Part shown: one piece after another, positions 34,015 through 42,128 of the stretch
How positions within the stretch are numbered: the first letter of the stretch is position 1
Layout: every line of letters begins with the position of its first letter
Assembly: GCA_900544095.1 (NCBI GenBank)
Contig: UQTV01000004.1
Span: 124,001 to 188,000 of the forward strand
Reading direction: 5' to 3'
Source: an uncultured Collinsella sp.
Lineage (GTDB): Bacteria > Actinomycetota > Coriobacteriia > Coriobacteriales > Coriobacteriaceae
DNA length: 64,000 nucleotides
The notes under the pieces: model-generated
Seen by the model: the letters and a program-made list of their open reading frames with translations, nothing else
What the model was told of the DNA's origin: nothing
Database searches by the model: none
Position numbers and translations under genes: made by a program

Positions 34015-35445
34015 TCAGGTGGTTGTCGGGACATAGGGGTAGTAGTCAAAGCGCAGTGTCATAAGCCGCTGCGGGGATTCAATAGCCGCGGCGATGATAT
34101 TGGCATCGCGGGCACGATCAAACCCTTCGAGTTCGATCTGATACGAGACGTCTTGCATAATGTCCAGACGTCGCCAGGCTAGAAGTGTGTCGCCATCGAA
34201 TTCCAAGGTCTTGCCTCCGTCTGGGGCAACGGCGTATAGACGCAGTTTAGCGGTGGTTGCAGGGTCGACAACCGTGACCTTTTTAATTTCGTTTCGAGTA
34301 TTCTTGGCGCCCAACAAGGTGAGCAGTGTTGGGGCCACGACCTCGCCCGATGGCAAAAAGACGACTTCGATGGATTCGGGAAATGCGATGATGGCCGACT
34401 TGCGGACGGGCTGATTGGCGGCGGCAACTTCGATGTTTGCAGCATCGATGACCTCTGTGTGGTCGAGGGCGGCAAGCACGCAGCAGTTACCTTCATCGAT
34501 CTCCTGAGGATCAGCAAGCCCCAGACTGTCCGCGAGCTCGGGATCGTTTGGACCGGTAGCGGGCTCATTCGGTGCTTCGAAAGAAGCTGGGACGCTGTTT
34601 GTCGGCGACGGCGTGTCGCCCGCACCTGCTTCTTTGTCCGTGCTCTCTTCTTGTATGGTTGCGTTGATGGGTTCGTCGTTTGAGGGGAGCGTCTTGGCGT
34701 CAAGCGCGGAGGGGACAATCCCGACGGCTCCGGATCCGTTCCACTCCATCTCGAGAAGCGCCGGGTCGGCAAGAATGCGTTGCCTGCCTAGCGTGTGGGT
34801 ATCGATCGCAATAGGGCCTGCCTCCGTCCCGCGCGTAAGGCTGAGCGATCCGGCTGGCTTCTCGAAATGAATGTCTGTGTCTTCGGTGCTGGCGGCGTAG
34901 AACAGCAGGGATGCTTCTCCCGCCGCGATGGCATCGGTGCCCGCCTTGGTCAGCCGCAGCGATGCCGTGAATGAGAGGGTGGGCTGCACATCGTCTGCAT
35001 TCGCGGCGGCGCAGCCCAGACATATACCGCCTCCTTTCTCGAAAAACGCACCGTCGAAGGCGACCTTCGCTCCGTTCGCCGAGTCATCGACCGAAGCGAT
35101 ATCGATGCGCAACCCCAAATCGCACGGATCGCCATCTGCATCGAGCACAATCGAGCGCCACGTGCAGACGGCGCACCCCGCCTGGGAGCCGTTTGCCTTG
35201 TTCGAACGATTGATATCCACGACTATCGAGCCGTCCGTATTACGACGAAGGCATCCCGAGGTTGAGATTGCGGCCTGTGCGAACGAAAAACGCTTGCACG
35301 CAATGGCGCTCGACGGATTTGGTGCGGAGCTTAGGGCTGCTGGTAAGGAGTCTGCCATGACGGGAGTCGCCCAAGCGGCGACAGGCGTTCCGGTTGCGAG
35401 CGCGCCGCAGAGTGCGACGACGGGCAAAAGGTTCTTCGATGCCAT
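34015..35445 (-). CDS. Secreted protein of unknown function, operon gene 5
   Basis: The 476-residue protein has a signal peptide (VVALCGALATGTPVAAWA, cleavage near residue 30) and no obvious C-terminal anchor or sortase motif. Residues 50-230 contain several Cys (GCLRR, GCAVCTW, CLGCAAAN) and beta-rich sequence; residues about 270-340 are a Pro/Glu/Asp-rich linker; the rest is beta-rich. AAGGAG lies before the ATG. It is the last gene of the surface-protein operon. I do not recognise the family; an extracellular structural or adhesive role is a guess from context. Confidence 0.7.
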   Translation of the reverse strand: MASKNLLPVVALCGALATGTPVAAWATPVMADSLPAALSSAPNPSSAIACKRFSFAQAAISTSGCLRRNTDGSIVVDINRSNKANGSQAGCAVCTWRSIVLDADGDPCDLGLRIDIASVDDSANGAKVAFDGAFFEKGGGICLGCAAANADDVQPTLSFTASLRLTKAGTDAIAAGEASLLFYAASTEDTDIHFEKPAGSLSLTRGTEAGPIAIDTHTLGRQRILADPALLEMEWNGSGAVGIVPSALDAKTLPSNDEPINATIQEESTDKEAGAGDTPSPTNSVPASFEAPNEPATGPNDPELADSLGLADPQEIDEGNCCVLAALDHTEVIDAANIEVAAANQPVRKSAIIAFPESIEVVFLPSGEVVAPTLLTLLGAKNTRNEIKKVTVVDPATTAKLRLYAVAPDGGKTLEFDGDTLLAWRRLDIMQDVSYQIELEGFDRARDANIIAAAIESPQRLMTLRFDYYPYVPTTT

Positions 35446-35463
35446 GGGGTCTCCTTAGCTAAT

Positions 35464-35745
35464 TTAGTGCGGCCTGTCCGTGTTTCGTTTCTGGCTGCGT
35501 TTGATGTGCAGACCGAGGCCGGCGGTTCCCGCGCCTGCTGTCGTGGCGCCTGCTGCCAAGAGCCATCGTCTGTCGTCTGTCTGTGCCAACGGTTCCTTGC
35601 AGTTGCCGCGGTCGAGCTCCGAGAGGTCGACCGTCACCTGCGTGGCGGCCTGCGCCTGTTCTTGCTGGGCAAAGGCCATGGCTGGCCCAAACGCTAGGAT
35701 ACTGACGGCGGTGGCCAGGGCGACGGCCTTATGCCGTGTGCGCAC
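35464..35745 (-). CDS. Small secreted/membrane protein, operon gene 4
   Basis: The ~93-residue protein has a signal sequence (RTRHKAVALATAVSILAFGP, ending AMAFA), a short polar middle (TVDLSELDRGNCKEPLAQ) and a C-terminal weakly hydrophobic segment followed by a basic tail (HIKRSQKRNTDR), like a C-terminal membrane anchor. No LPxTG motif is visible. The GTG at 35745 gives the most natural signal peptide; a TTG at 35775 is another possible start. It overlaps the previous gene by 17 bases. Confidence 0.6.
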   Translation of the reverse strand: MRTRHKAVALATAVSILAFGPAMAFAQQEQAQAATQVTVDLSELDRGNCKEPLAQTDDRRWLLAAGATTAGAGTAGLGLHIKRSQKRNTDRPH

Positions 35746-36328
35746 CGGGCTCGACCGTCCAGGTGATCGTTGCAACTTGATCGCCTTCGCCGGTTACGCG
35801 GAAGATGTCGCGCGTGACGCGGGCGACGTTTCCGCTTGTCTTGAGCTTAATTTTGTCCGTGCCGCCGGCAATGCCCTGGTAGCCCATGTCGAAGGCTGCA
35901 TTCTTGGAAAGATCGAGGCCCGTCTCCTGCATTGCGGCGCTGGCGTTCTGGAGTGCGCCGTTGGGGCCGACCTTAAAGTCGATGGAATTCTGCGCGGTTC
36001 CGGCCTTGGCGTCGGCGGCAATGGTCCAGGTGTTCATGGCGTCGATCTTCATGTTGGTGACATGGATGCCGTAGGCCGAATGATTGTCGATGGTGGTCGC
36101 GTCTTCTGAGGGGCCCTGAAGCGTGCCGTCGGCCTTGGCGACGAAGGGAATAACCGTCGGAACTTTGAACTCTACGTTGTCGATCTCGGTCCTGACCATT
36201 ACTTTTGTGGTTCCAACGCGCCCGGCTGCCAGAGCTGGCGTCGGGGCGGCGCCCATTGCGAGCGAGAGCGCGAGCCCTGCGCCCACGACGAGCGCTCTGG
36301 CTCCGTTCATGTTCCTGGTGATGTCCAT
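35729..36328 (-). CDS. Secreted surface protein, operon gene 3
   Basis: The 199-residue protein has a signal peptide (ALVVGAGLALSLAMGAAPTP, then ALAA) and a beta-rich mature part with TEIDNVEFKVPTVIPFVAKA, DGTLQGPS and TTIDNHSAYGIHVTNMKI. That pattern is common in secreted Coriobacteriia proteins and vaguely recalls TasA/camelysin- or WxL-like matrix subunits. AAAGGAAC precedes the ATG. Function is unknown; it could be a subunit of a surface fibre or layer. Confidence 0.65.
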   Translation of the reverse strand: MDITRNMNGARALVVGAGLALSLAMGAAPTPALAAGRVGTTKVMVRTEIDNVEFKVPTVIPFVAKADGTLQGPSEDATTIDNHSAYGIHVTNMKIDAMNTWTIAADAKAGTAQNSIDFKVGPNGALQNASAAMQETGLDLSKNAAFDMGYQGIAGGTDKIKLKTSGNVARVTRDIFRVTGEGDQVATITWTVEPGAHTA

Positions 36329-36418
36329 GGTCGTTCCTTTCTATTCGCCGCGGGCCGTCCCCGCGATGATTGGACGAATGCTGGTGAATTGCGTGCGGTG
36401 CCGCGTCGGTCGAAAAAG

Positions 36419-36928
36419 CTAGTTCTCGGCTTGCTCAACCCGTACCTTGACACGTGTCGGATTGCCGTGGCTGTCGAGGGTCTTGGCATCGAGTGCCTGG
36501 ATCTCGATGTATGCCTCGCCTTCTTTGATGTCGCCGGCGGGGCACGTCTCGATTGTCTTGCCGGTCTCGACCACACCGGATTCGTACATGGTCTCGTCGT
36601 TTTGGATGACGCGGAATCGCTGGGGAAATTTATTGTCTTGGACGTTTTGCACGTTGACGCGCAGCTTGCCGTCCTCCTGTAGCTGAGCGACCGGCGCGAC
36701 CGAAATCGTCATCATGTTGTCGCGGACGATGGCATCGAGCTCATCTTGGATTTCTTGTCGCGATTTACCCTCTGCCGTCGTGACTGAGGCGCCCGCTTCG
36801 GGCACGGGCTGCGACTGCCAGGCGTATAGTCCTACGGCGACAAGGGCGCAGACGATAGCCAGACAGACAACGACGAGTTTCTTGCGACGCCCCAGTCCTG
36901 CGAGGCGGGGCGGCTTCTTCGCACTCAT
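36419..36928 (-). CDS. Single-pass membrane protein, operon gene 2
   Basis: The 169-residue protein has a basic N-terminus (RRKK), one membrane helix (LVVVCLAIVCALVAVGLYAW, residues 18-37) and an extracellular domain of about 130 residues with alternating polar/hydrophobic beta pattern and one Cys (TCPAGD). It overlaps the preceding gene by 4 bases (ATGA). It probably anchors or assembles the secreted proteins encoded downstream. No family recognised. Confidence 0.65.
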   Translation of the reverse strand: MSAKKPPRLAGLGRRKKLVVVCLAIVCALVAVGLYAWQSQPVPEAGASVTTAEGKSRQEIQDELDAIVRDNMMTISVAPVAQLQEDGKLRVNVQNVQDNKFPQRFRVIQNDETMYESGVVETGKTIETCPAGDIKEGEAYIEIQALDAKTLDSHGNPTRVKVRVEQAEN

Positions 36929-37221
36929 GCGGCGTCCTTGGTGGTGTAGACACGTGCGAACGTGGACGGGTCCGCTCCAAAGAGCATGTGAAGCATCAGG
37001 CGGCGCGAGTAGATGAGCTCGTCAAAGTCGTGAGGGAGCTCGATGTCGTGGATACGCGCGATGTGGTGGGCGAGCGCCGAGAACGACTCGGGGTCGCAGA
37101 TAACATCGGTGGTGACGTGGTAGACCGCCGTTTCGGGGAACGCCTCTTCGTCGAAAGGCAGGAGATAGGGATCGTCGTCGACCTCGATGGCGACGCCGTA
37201 CTGGGGCCAGTAATATGCCAT
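36925..37221 (-). CDS. Small cytoplasmic protein, operon gene 1
   Basis: The 98-residue acidic protein (MAYYWPQYGVAIEVDDDPYL start) has no signal or membrane helix. GGGAGG lies a few bases before its ATG. It leads the surface-protein operon and overlaps gene 2 by 4 bases, so it is made in proportion to it. The SALAHHIARIHDIELPHDFD region may form a helical pair. I do not recognise a family; a regulator or chaperone for the operon is possible. Confidence 0.6.
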   Translation of the reverse strand: MAYYWPQYGVAIEVDDDPYLLPFDEEAFPETAVYHVTTDVICDPESFSALAHHIARIHDIELPHDFDELIYSRRLMLHMLFGADPSTFARVYTTKDAA

Positions 37222-37567
37222 GGGAACCTCCCTGCTTCTGGGGCCAAAACTTCTATCGGTTTTGGCTGTCGACGCCGACCGTATCAGCCGCTACTTGACC
37301 AATTTCTGACCAAATGCTTGACGGATTGACATCTCCGCAGGTAAAAGATGGAAATAATTACTTCAACTTTTTTCGAGCGACAATCGAGCGGTCGGCGACG
37401 GCGGGGCGATATTTGTCAAAAGCATCGTCTGCCGAGGAAATCCAGCCGCTCGCCGAATTGCGCAAACGTAAAAATCGCCAATTATGGAGACGGTTTCGAA
37501 CACGTCGACGAAACGATGCGGTAACATCTCCCTGCAAACACTGTAGTTAGATAAAGGGGGAGTTCGC
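37222..37567. promoter_or_regulatory. Divergent promoter region between the surface and lactate operons
   Basis: This 346-base gap has no gene. An 8-bp perfect inverted repeat (GCCAAAAC 37243-37250, GTTTTGGC 37259-37266) lies just upstream of the surface operon. Further right, TGACCAA is repeated with 11-base spacing (37296-37302 and 37307-37313), as in many response-regulator sites. TTGACG (37318-37323) with TAAAAG (37342-37347, 18-base spacing) is a plausible plus-strand promoter for the lactate operon. All assignments are from sequence inspection. Confidence 0.4.
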
Positions 37568-39169
37568 GTGTCTGCAACCATCAAACCCTTCACCGACGAG
37601 TTCGAAGAGTATGGCCGCGACGAATCTCGCGCATCGGGCGAAGCATCGAGCATCTCGTTTCCGACAACGGAAGACGAGGTCCGTGCCATTTTGGAAACGC
37701 TCCATGCCGAGCGTGTCCCGGTAACGGTTCAGGGCGCCCGAACCGGCCTTGCCGCCGGTGCCGTGCCCCACGGTGGGCATATCCTCAATACTTCCCGTAT
37801 GAATCGCTACTTGGGCCTTCGCCGCGATGAACAAGGCCAATTTCTGCTGCGCGTGGAGCCGGGCGTTGTGCTCTCGGAGCTGCGTAAGCAGCTGAGCAAG
37901 AAGGTACTGCCGACCGCTGGTTGGGACCAGGCATCGCTTGAGGCCTACGAGGAGTTCCAAGAGTCCCCCGAGCAGTTCTTTCCCACCGATCCCACCGAGG
38001 CATCTGCCTGTCTGGGCGGCATGGCGGCATGCAACGCCTCAGGCGCCCGCAGCTACGCTTACGGTCCCATGCGCCCGCATATCACGGGACTCCACGTCGC
38101 GCTGGCTGATGGCGATTTGCTTGAGCTTCAGCGCGGCGAGGCTTTTGCCCAGGACCGCCACCTGTCGCTCGTGACGGCAGCGGGCCGTACGCTCGAGCTC
38201 GATCTTCCCGGCTATACCATGCCCGAGACAAAAAATGCCTCAGGCTATTTCGTTGCGGACGATATGGACGCCATCGACCTCTTTATCGGCGCGTGCGGCA
38301 CGCTCGGCGTCATTACCGAGCTCGAGATCGCCCTGCAGGCGGCACCTTCGGTCGTATGGGGTGTGAGTTGCTTTTTCGATAGCGAGGACAAGGCGGTGTC
38401 CTTTACCGATTCCGTGCGCCCTGTCCTGTCCCATGCGGCTGCCATCGAGTACTTCGATGCTGGCGCCCTGGATATTCTACGTCGCCAGCGCGAGCAGTCG
38501 ACGGCGTTTGCCTCGCTGCCGGCGCTCGACGACGAGGCAAAGGTCTGTGTCTACGTGGAGCTCGACTGCGACGACGAGGCGCAGGCGACCGAGGAGCTGT
38601 ACCACCTGGGATGGGTGCTGGAGCTTGCGGGCGGCCGCGACGATGCGACATGGGTCGCCCGCACCGAAGTCGATCGCGAGTGCCAGCGGTTCTTCCGCCA
38701 CGCGGTGCCTGAGAGCGTCAACATGCTTATCGACGAGCGCCGCCGCACGGATCCCACTATCACCAAGTTGGGCTCGGACATGTCGGTGCCCAATGCATGC
38801 CTTGCCGATGTCATGGCCCTCTATCGCCGCACGCTGGCCGAAAGCGGGCTTGAGTCTGCTGCCTGGGGACACATCGGGAACAACCATCTGCATGTGAACA
38901 TCCTGCCGCGCGATGCGCAAGACTACCGTCGTGGTGGAGAACTCTTTGCCCAGTGGGCTTCCGAGGTCACGGCCATGGGCGGTGCCGTTTCTGCCGAACA
39001 CGGCGTCGGCAAGATCAAGGCGGGCTTCTTGGAGACGATGTACGGCCACGAGGCCATGGTCGAGTCGGCGCGTCTCAAACTCCAGCTCGATCCTGCCGGC
39101 CAGCTGGGTCGCGGCAACCTGTTTACGGAGAAGCTCTTGGATGAACTCGTTCAGAAAGGGGGCGCGTGA
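37568..39169 (+). CDS. FAD-linked lactate/glycolate dehydrogenase (LctD/GlcD-like)
   Basis: The 533-residue flavoenzyme oxidises a 2-hydroxy acid, most likely D-lactate. It has the PCMH-type FAD site (VTVQGARTGLAAGAVPHGGH, residues about 55-75; ACLGGMAACNASGARSYAYG) and the C-terminal FAD-oxidase blocks WGHIGNNHLHVNILP and SAEHGVGKIKAGF. The GTG at 37568 has AAGGGGGAG upstream. It is followed directly by etfB and a ferredoxin-fused etfA, the arrangement of the Acetobacterium LctBCD complex, which drives lactate oxidation with NAD+ by electron confurcation with ferredoxin. Confidence 0.88.
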   Translation: MSATIKPFTDEFEEYGRDESRASGEASSISFPTTEDEVRAILETLHAERVPVTVQGARTGLAAGAVPHGGHILNTSRMNRYLGLRRDEQGQFLLRVEPGVVLSELRKQLSKKVLPTAGWDQASLEAYEEFQESPEQFFPTDPTEASACLGGMAACNASGARSYAYGPMRPHITGLHVALADGDLLELQRGEAFAQDRHLSLVTAAGRTLELDLPGYTMPETKNASGYFVADDMDAIDLFIGACGTLGVITELEIALQAAPSVVWGVSCFFDSEDKAVSFTDSVRPVLSHAAAIEYFDAGALDILRRQREQSTAFASLPALDDEAKVCVYVELDCDDEAQATEELYHLGWVLELAGGRDDATWVARTEVDRECQRFFRHAVPESVNMLIDERRRTDPTITKLGSDMSVPNACLADVMALYRRTLAESGLESAAWGHIGNNHLHVNILPRDAQDYRRGGELFAQWASEVTAMGGAVSAEHGVGKIKAGFLETMYGHEAMVESARLKLQLDPAGQLGRGNLFTEKLLDELVQKGGA

Positions 39170-39171
39170 AG

Positions 39172-39987
39172 ATGAGTGATTTCCATATGGTGGTGTGCGT
39201 CAAGGCGGTGCCCGGAAGCACCGAGGTCAAGATGGACCCCAAGACCAATACTATCGTGCGTGATGGCAAGCAGGCGGTCATTAATCCCTTCGATGCAAGT
39301 GCCCTCGAATGTGCGCTAGCGCTGAAGGACGACTTTATCGGCTTTGGCATGGACGTGCGTGTGACGGTGGTGTCGATGGGCATCCCCGCGACCGAATCGC
39401 TGCTGCGCGACTGCATCGCCCGCGGTGCCGACGACGCGCTGCTGCTGACCGACCGAGCCTTTGCGGGCGCCGATACCCTAGCCACCACCTATGCCCTCAA
39501 ATGCGGCATCGAGGCACTCGATGAGGATTTTGACCTGCTCATCTGCGGCAAGATGGCAGTGGACGGCGATACGGCCCAGATCGGCCCCGAGCTGGCCGGC
39601 GCCTTTGGGGTCCCCTGCGTGACCGACGTGAGCTGTGTGCAGAGCGCGGGATTTACGACGTGTGGCTCGCTGGCGCTCGTTCACGGCTGCGATGCCGGCG
39701 AGGAGACGGTGTACCTGGAGATGCCGTGTGCGATGACGACTGCCAAGGAGATTGGCCAGCTGCGCATGCCGAGTATTGCCGGTATTCGCGCGGCCGAGGA
39801 TGCAGACGTGCGCGTGGCCAGCGCTGCCGACGTAAACGCCGACCCCTCGCGTTGCGGCCTTGCCGGATCACCGACGCAGGTCGTGCGCTCGTTTGTGCCC
39901 GACCGTGACCAAACGTGCGAGGCCGTCGAGGGAACGGCGTCCGGGCAGGCGGTAAAACTTGCCAAGATTATTGAGGGGATGGCATAG
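39172..39987 (+). CDS. etfB: Electron transfer flavoprotein beta subunit
   Basis: The 271-residue protein has the EtfB blocks KAVPGSTEVKMDP, NPFDASALECALALKD, DGDTAQIGPELAGAFGVP and the C-terminal TTAKEIGQLRMPS-like segment. It carries electrons between flavins as a heterodimer with EtfA. The ATG at 39172 is 9 bases after AAAGGGGG; a GTG at 39166 overlaps the previous stop. It sits between the lactate dehydrogenase and etfA, so all three should form one complex. Confidence 0.92.
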   Translation: MSDFHMVVCVKAVPGSTEVKMDPKTNTIVRDGKQAVINPFDASALECALALKDDFIGFGMDVRVTVVSMGIPATESLLRDCIARGADDALLLTDRAFAGADTLATTYALKCGIEALDEDFDLLICGKMAVDGDTAQIGPELAGAFGVPCVTDVSCVQSAGFTTCGSLALVHGCDAGEETVYLEMPCAMTTAKEIGQLRMPSIAGIRAAEDADVRVASAADVNADPSRCGLAGSPTQVVRSFVPDRDQTCEAVEGTASGQAVKLAKIIEGMA

Positions 39988-41193
39988 ATGAGCGGGCTGA
40001 TTATCGATAGCGAAGCCTGTATCGGCTGCGGTCGCTGCGTTCGCGCCTGTGCCTCGGGCGGCATTGTGGTGGAGGGCGAGCGCCCCAATCGCTGTGCCCG
40101 CGTAACCGACGGCTGTATCCTGTGCGGCGGGTGCGTCGACGCCTGCCCCGTCAACGCCATCTCGATCGAGCGCGACGAGGCCGCCGGCGCGGTAGACCTT
40201 GACGCATATCGAGACATTTGGGTCTTCGTGCAAACTGACAAGCACGATGCCGTGGCATCCGTGGCCTTCGAGCTCATGGGCAAGGGACGCGAGCTTGCTG
40301 ATGCCCGCGGCTGTCGCCTGGTGGCACTGGTCGGCATGAGCCCCGAGGGCTCGCTCGAGGACCTCGAACACCTGGTTTGTGCCGGCGCGGACGAAGTTCT
40401 GGTCTGTCGTGACGAGCGCCTGCGTCAGAACGACGCGGAGGTCTATGCTCGCCTGATCTACGATTTGGTGGCCGAGCGCAAGCCCGAGGCCATTCTGTAC
40501 GGCGCGACCGCGTTTGGCCGCGAACTGGCACCCGGCGTTGCCGTGCGCCTGCAGACGGGCCTTACGGCTGATTGCACGGTGCTTTCGGTGGATACGGAGA
40601 CGGGTCTGCTGCAGCAGACGCGCCCGGCGTTTGGCGGCAACCTGATGGCCACCATTATCTGCCCCAACCACCGTCCTCAGATGGCAACGGTGCGCCCCGG
40701 CATCTTTAAGGCGCCCGAGTTTGACTATAGCCGCTCCGGCACGATTACCCAGGTAGTGCTTGCGGATGACGTTAAGGCCCGCGTCGAGATCTCGATTCCC
40801 GCCGAGGAGTGGGGACAGCAGGCCTCAATTGCCGATGCCGAGCGTCTGGTCGTGGTGGGCCGCGGCATCGGCTCCAAGAAGAATCTGCCCCTGATGCGAA
40901 AGCTCGCCGATGCCCTGGGTGCCGAGCTTGGTTGCACGCGTCCCATTGTGGAGGCAGGCTGGTTGGAGTATCGCCACCAAATTGGCCAGACGGGTGTATC
41001 GGTCTCGCCCAAGCTCCTCGTGAGCATCGGTGTCTCGGGTGCTATCCAGCATCTCGCCGGCATCGGTGGGGCGGAGTGCATTGTTGCCATCAATGAGGAC
41101 CCGGATGCCCCCATCTTCGGTGCCGCCCAGTACAAGGTCGTCGGCGATGCCGTTGAGATCGTTGAGGAACTGCTGGCTCAGCTCGAGTGCTAA
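39988..41193 (+). CDS. etfA: Electron transfer flavoprotein alpha subunit with ferredoxin domain
   Basis: The 401-residue protein has two 4Fe-4S cluster motifs at the N-terminus (Cys11, 14, 17, 21 and Cys43, 46, 49, 53) fused to a normal EtfA with the C-terminal FAD domain (VVGRGIGSKKNLPLM, GCTRPIVEAGWLEY, VSIGVSGAIQHLAGI, AINEDPDAPIF). Such ferredoxin-fused EtfA subunits belong to bifurcating lactate or acyl-CoA dehydrogenase complexes of anaerobes. Its ATG directly follows the etfB stop. It ends overlapping the opposite-strand HD gene by 4 bases. Confidence 0.93.
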   Translation: MSGLIIDSEACIGCGRCVRACASGGIVVEGERPNRCARVTDGCILCGGCVDACPVNAISIERDEAAGAVDLDAYRDIWVFVQTDKHDAVASVAFELMGKGRELADARGCRLVALVGMSPEGSLEDLEHLVCAGADEVLVCRDERLRQNDAEVYARLIYDLVAERKPEAILYGATAFGRELAPGVAVRLQTGLTADCTVLSVDTETGLLQQTRPAFGGNLMATIICPNHRPQMATVRPGIFKAPEFDYSRSGTITQVVLADDVKARVEISIPAEEWGQQASIADAERLVVVGRGIGSKKNLPLMRKLADALGAELGCTRPIVEAGWLEYRHQIGQTGVSVSPKLLVSIGVSGAIQHLAGIGGAECIVAINEDPDAPIFGAAQYKVVGDAVEIVEELLAQLEC

Positions 41194-42002
41194 GCGCTTG
41201 CCAGCCAGCGGCGCAGCTCGTCCTTAAGGCGGCTCCAGGTTGCCTGCGCGGCGGGGTCGGTAAAGGGTCGCGTAATGCCAAAGGGCGCGTCGAGCAGGCG
41301 ATAGATATCGCCTTGCTCGCGCGCCAGTGCACGGCTTGCCGGATGGACGAGCTCAAACATAAAGCAGATGAGCCCCACCAGGTAGTCCGCCGGCTCGTTG
41401 CGCTCGTCACGCGCGACGCAGCGATGCTCGTCAAAGGCGGTAAGCGCCGGTGTCGAGAAGTGGCTGGCGAGAAACGTGTCCTCATCCACCTTGAGGATGG
41501 TGTCGACGGTGCTGTCGGCGATGGTGCGCATAATGTCAATCTTGTCGCCATCGCGCACGATCTCGCAGAAGCTCCGTGTACGGGTGTCGAGTTCCGTGGG
41601 CAGGCGAAAATCACTGTGGTGGGCGATGCTCGCGCGGATCAGTTCGTCCTCTGCCGGGTCATCGATAAAGTCGCGGATGCTCGTTACGGCGGGTGCATCG
41701 GCGGGATTCTCGCCAAAGAGGACCTCGATGCCCAGCGCTGCATGGCTCATGCTCTCGGCGTCCTTAAAGGTGTCCCAGCGCCGCAACTGCTCAAAGCGGC
41801 CCATATCGTGTAGCAGGCCGCAAAGCCATGCCAGGTCAATATCTTCTGACGACCAGCCCTGCTCGCGCGCTACGGCATCGCATGCCTCGGCCACGTGGTA
41901 CGTATGCTCGATTTTGAGCGCGATGCGTGGGTTGGTGGCGTCGTAGGCATCGGTGTAGCTTTTGAAGGCCGCGCGCGCCCGGTCTCGATCGATAACTGTC
42001 AT
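41190..42002 (-). CDS. HD-domain phosphohydrolase
   Basis: The 270-residue protein has the HD metal-binding signature: His in IEHTYHVAEA, HD in WLCGLLHDMGRFEQL and a later Asp in RDGDKIDIMRT, plus VTSIRDFIDDPAEDELIR. HD enzymes cleave phosphate esters of nucleotides or cyclic dinucleotides; the substrate is unknown. It is convergent with etfA and overlaps it by 4 bases. Upstream it is divergent from azlC, with a palindrome between. Confidence 0.87.
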   Translation of the reverse strand: MTVIDRDRARAAFKSYTDAYDATNPRIALKIEHTYHVAEACDAVAREQGWSSEDIDLAWLCGLLHDMGRFEQLRRWDTFKDAESMSHAALGIEVLFGENPADAPAVTSIRDFIDDPAEDELIRASIAHHSDFRLPTELDTRTRSFCEIVRDGDKIDIMRTIADSTVDTILKVDEDTFLASHFSTPALTAFDEHRCVARDERNEPADYLVGLICFMFELVHPASRALAREQGDIYRLLDAPFGITRPFTDPAAQATWSRLKDELRRWLASA

Positions 42003-42033
42003 AATGACTTCCTAAAAAGTTGTGTCTTTCGAT

Positions 42034-42069
42034 CCGGTGGCAATTGTAGGTGAACTTTATTGCCACCGG
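42034..42069. promoter_or_regulatory. CCGGTGGCAAT palindrome upstream of azlC
   Basis: CCGGTGGCAAT (42034-42044) and ATTGCCACCGG (42059-42069) form an 11-bp perfect inverted repeat with a 14-base spacer in the divergent region between the HD gene and azlCD. It could be a repressor site or a hairpin in the azlC leader. Confidence 0.45.
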
Positions 42070-42128
42070 TTGATATTTCTGCTGCGTTGCAAGGCGCGCT
42101 GCAGACGACTTACCAGAATGGGAGTGGC

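Noticed and set aside
34015..37221. Sortase-assembled pilus locus
   Set aside because: No LPxTG motif, pilin motif or sortase gene is visible in the operon.
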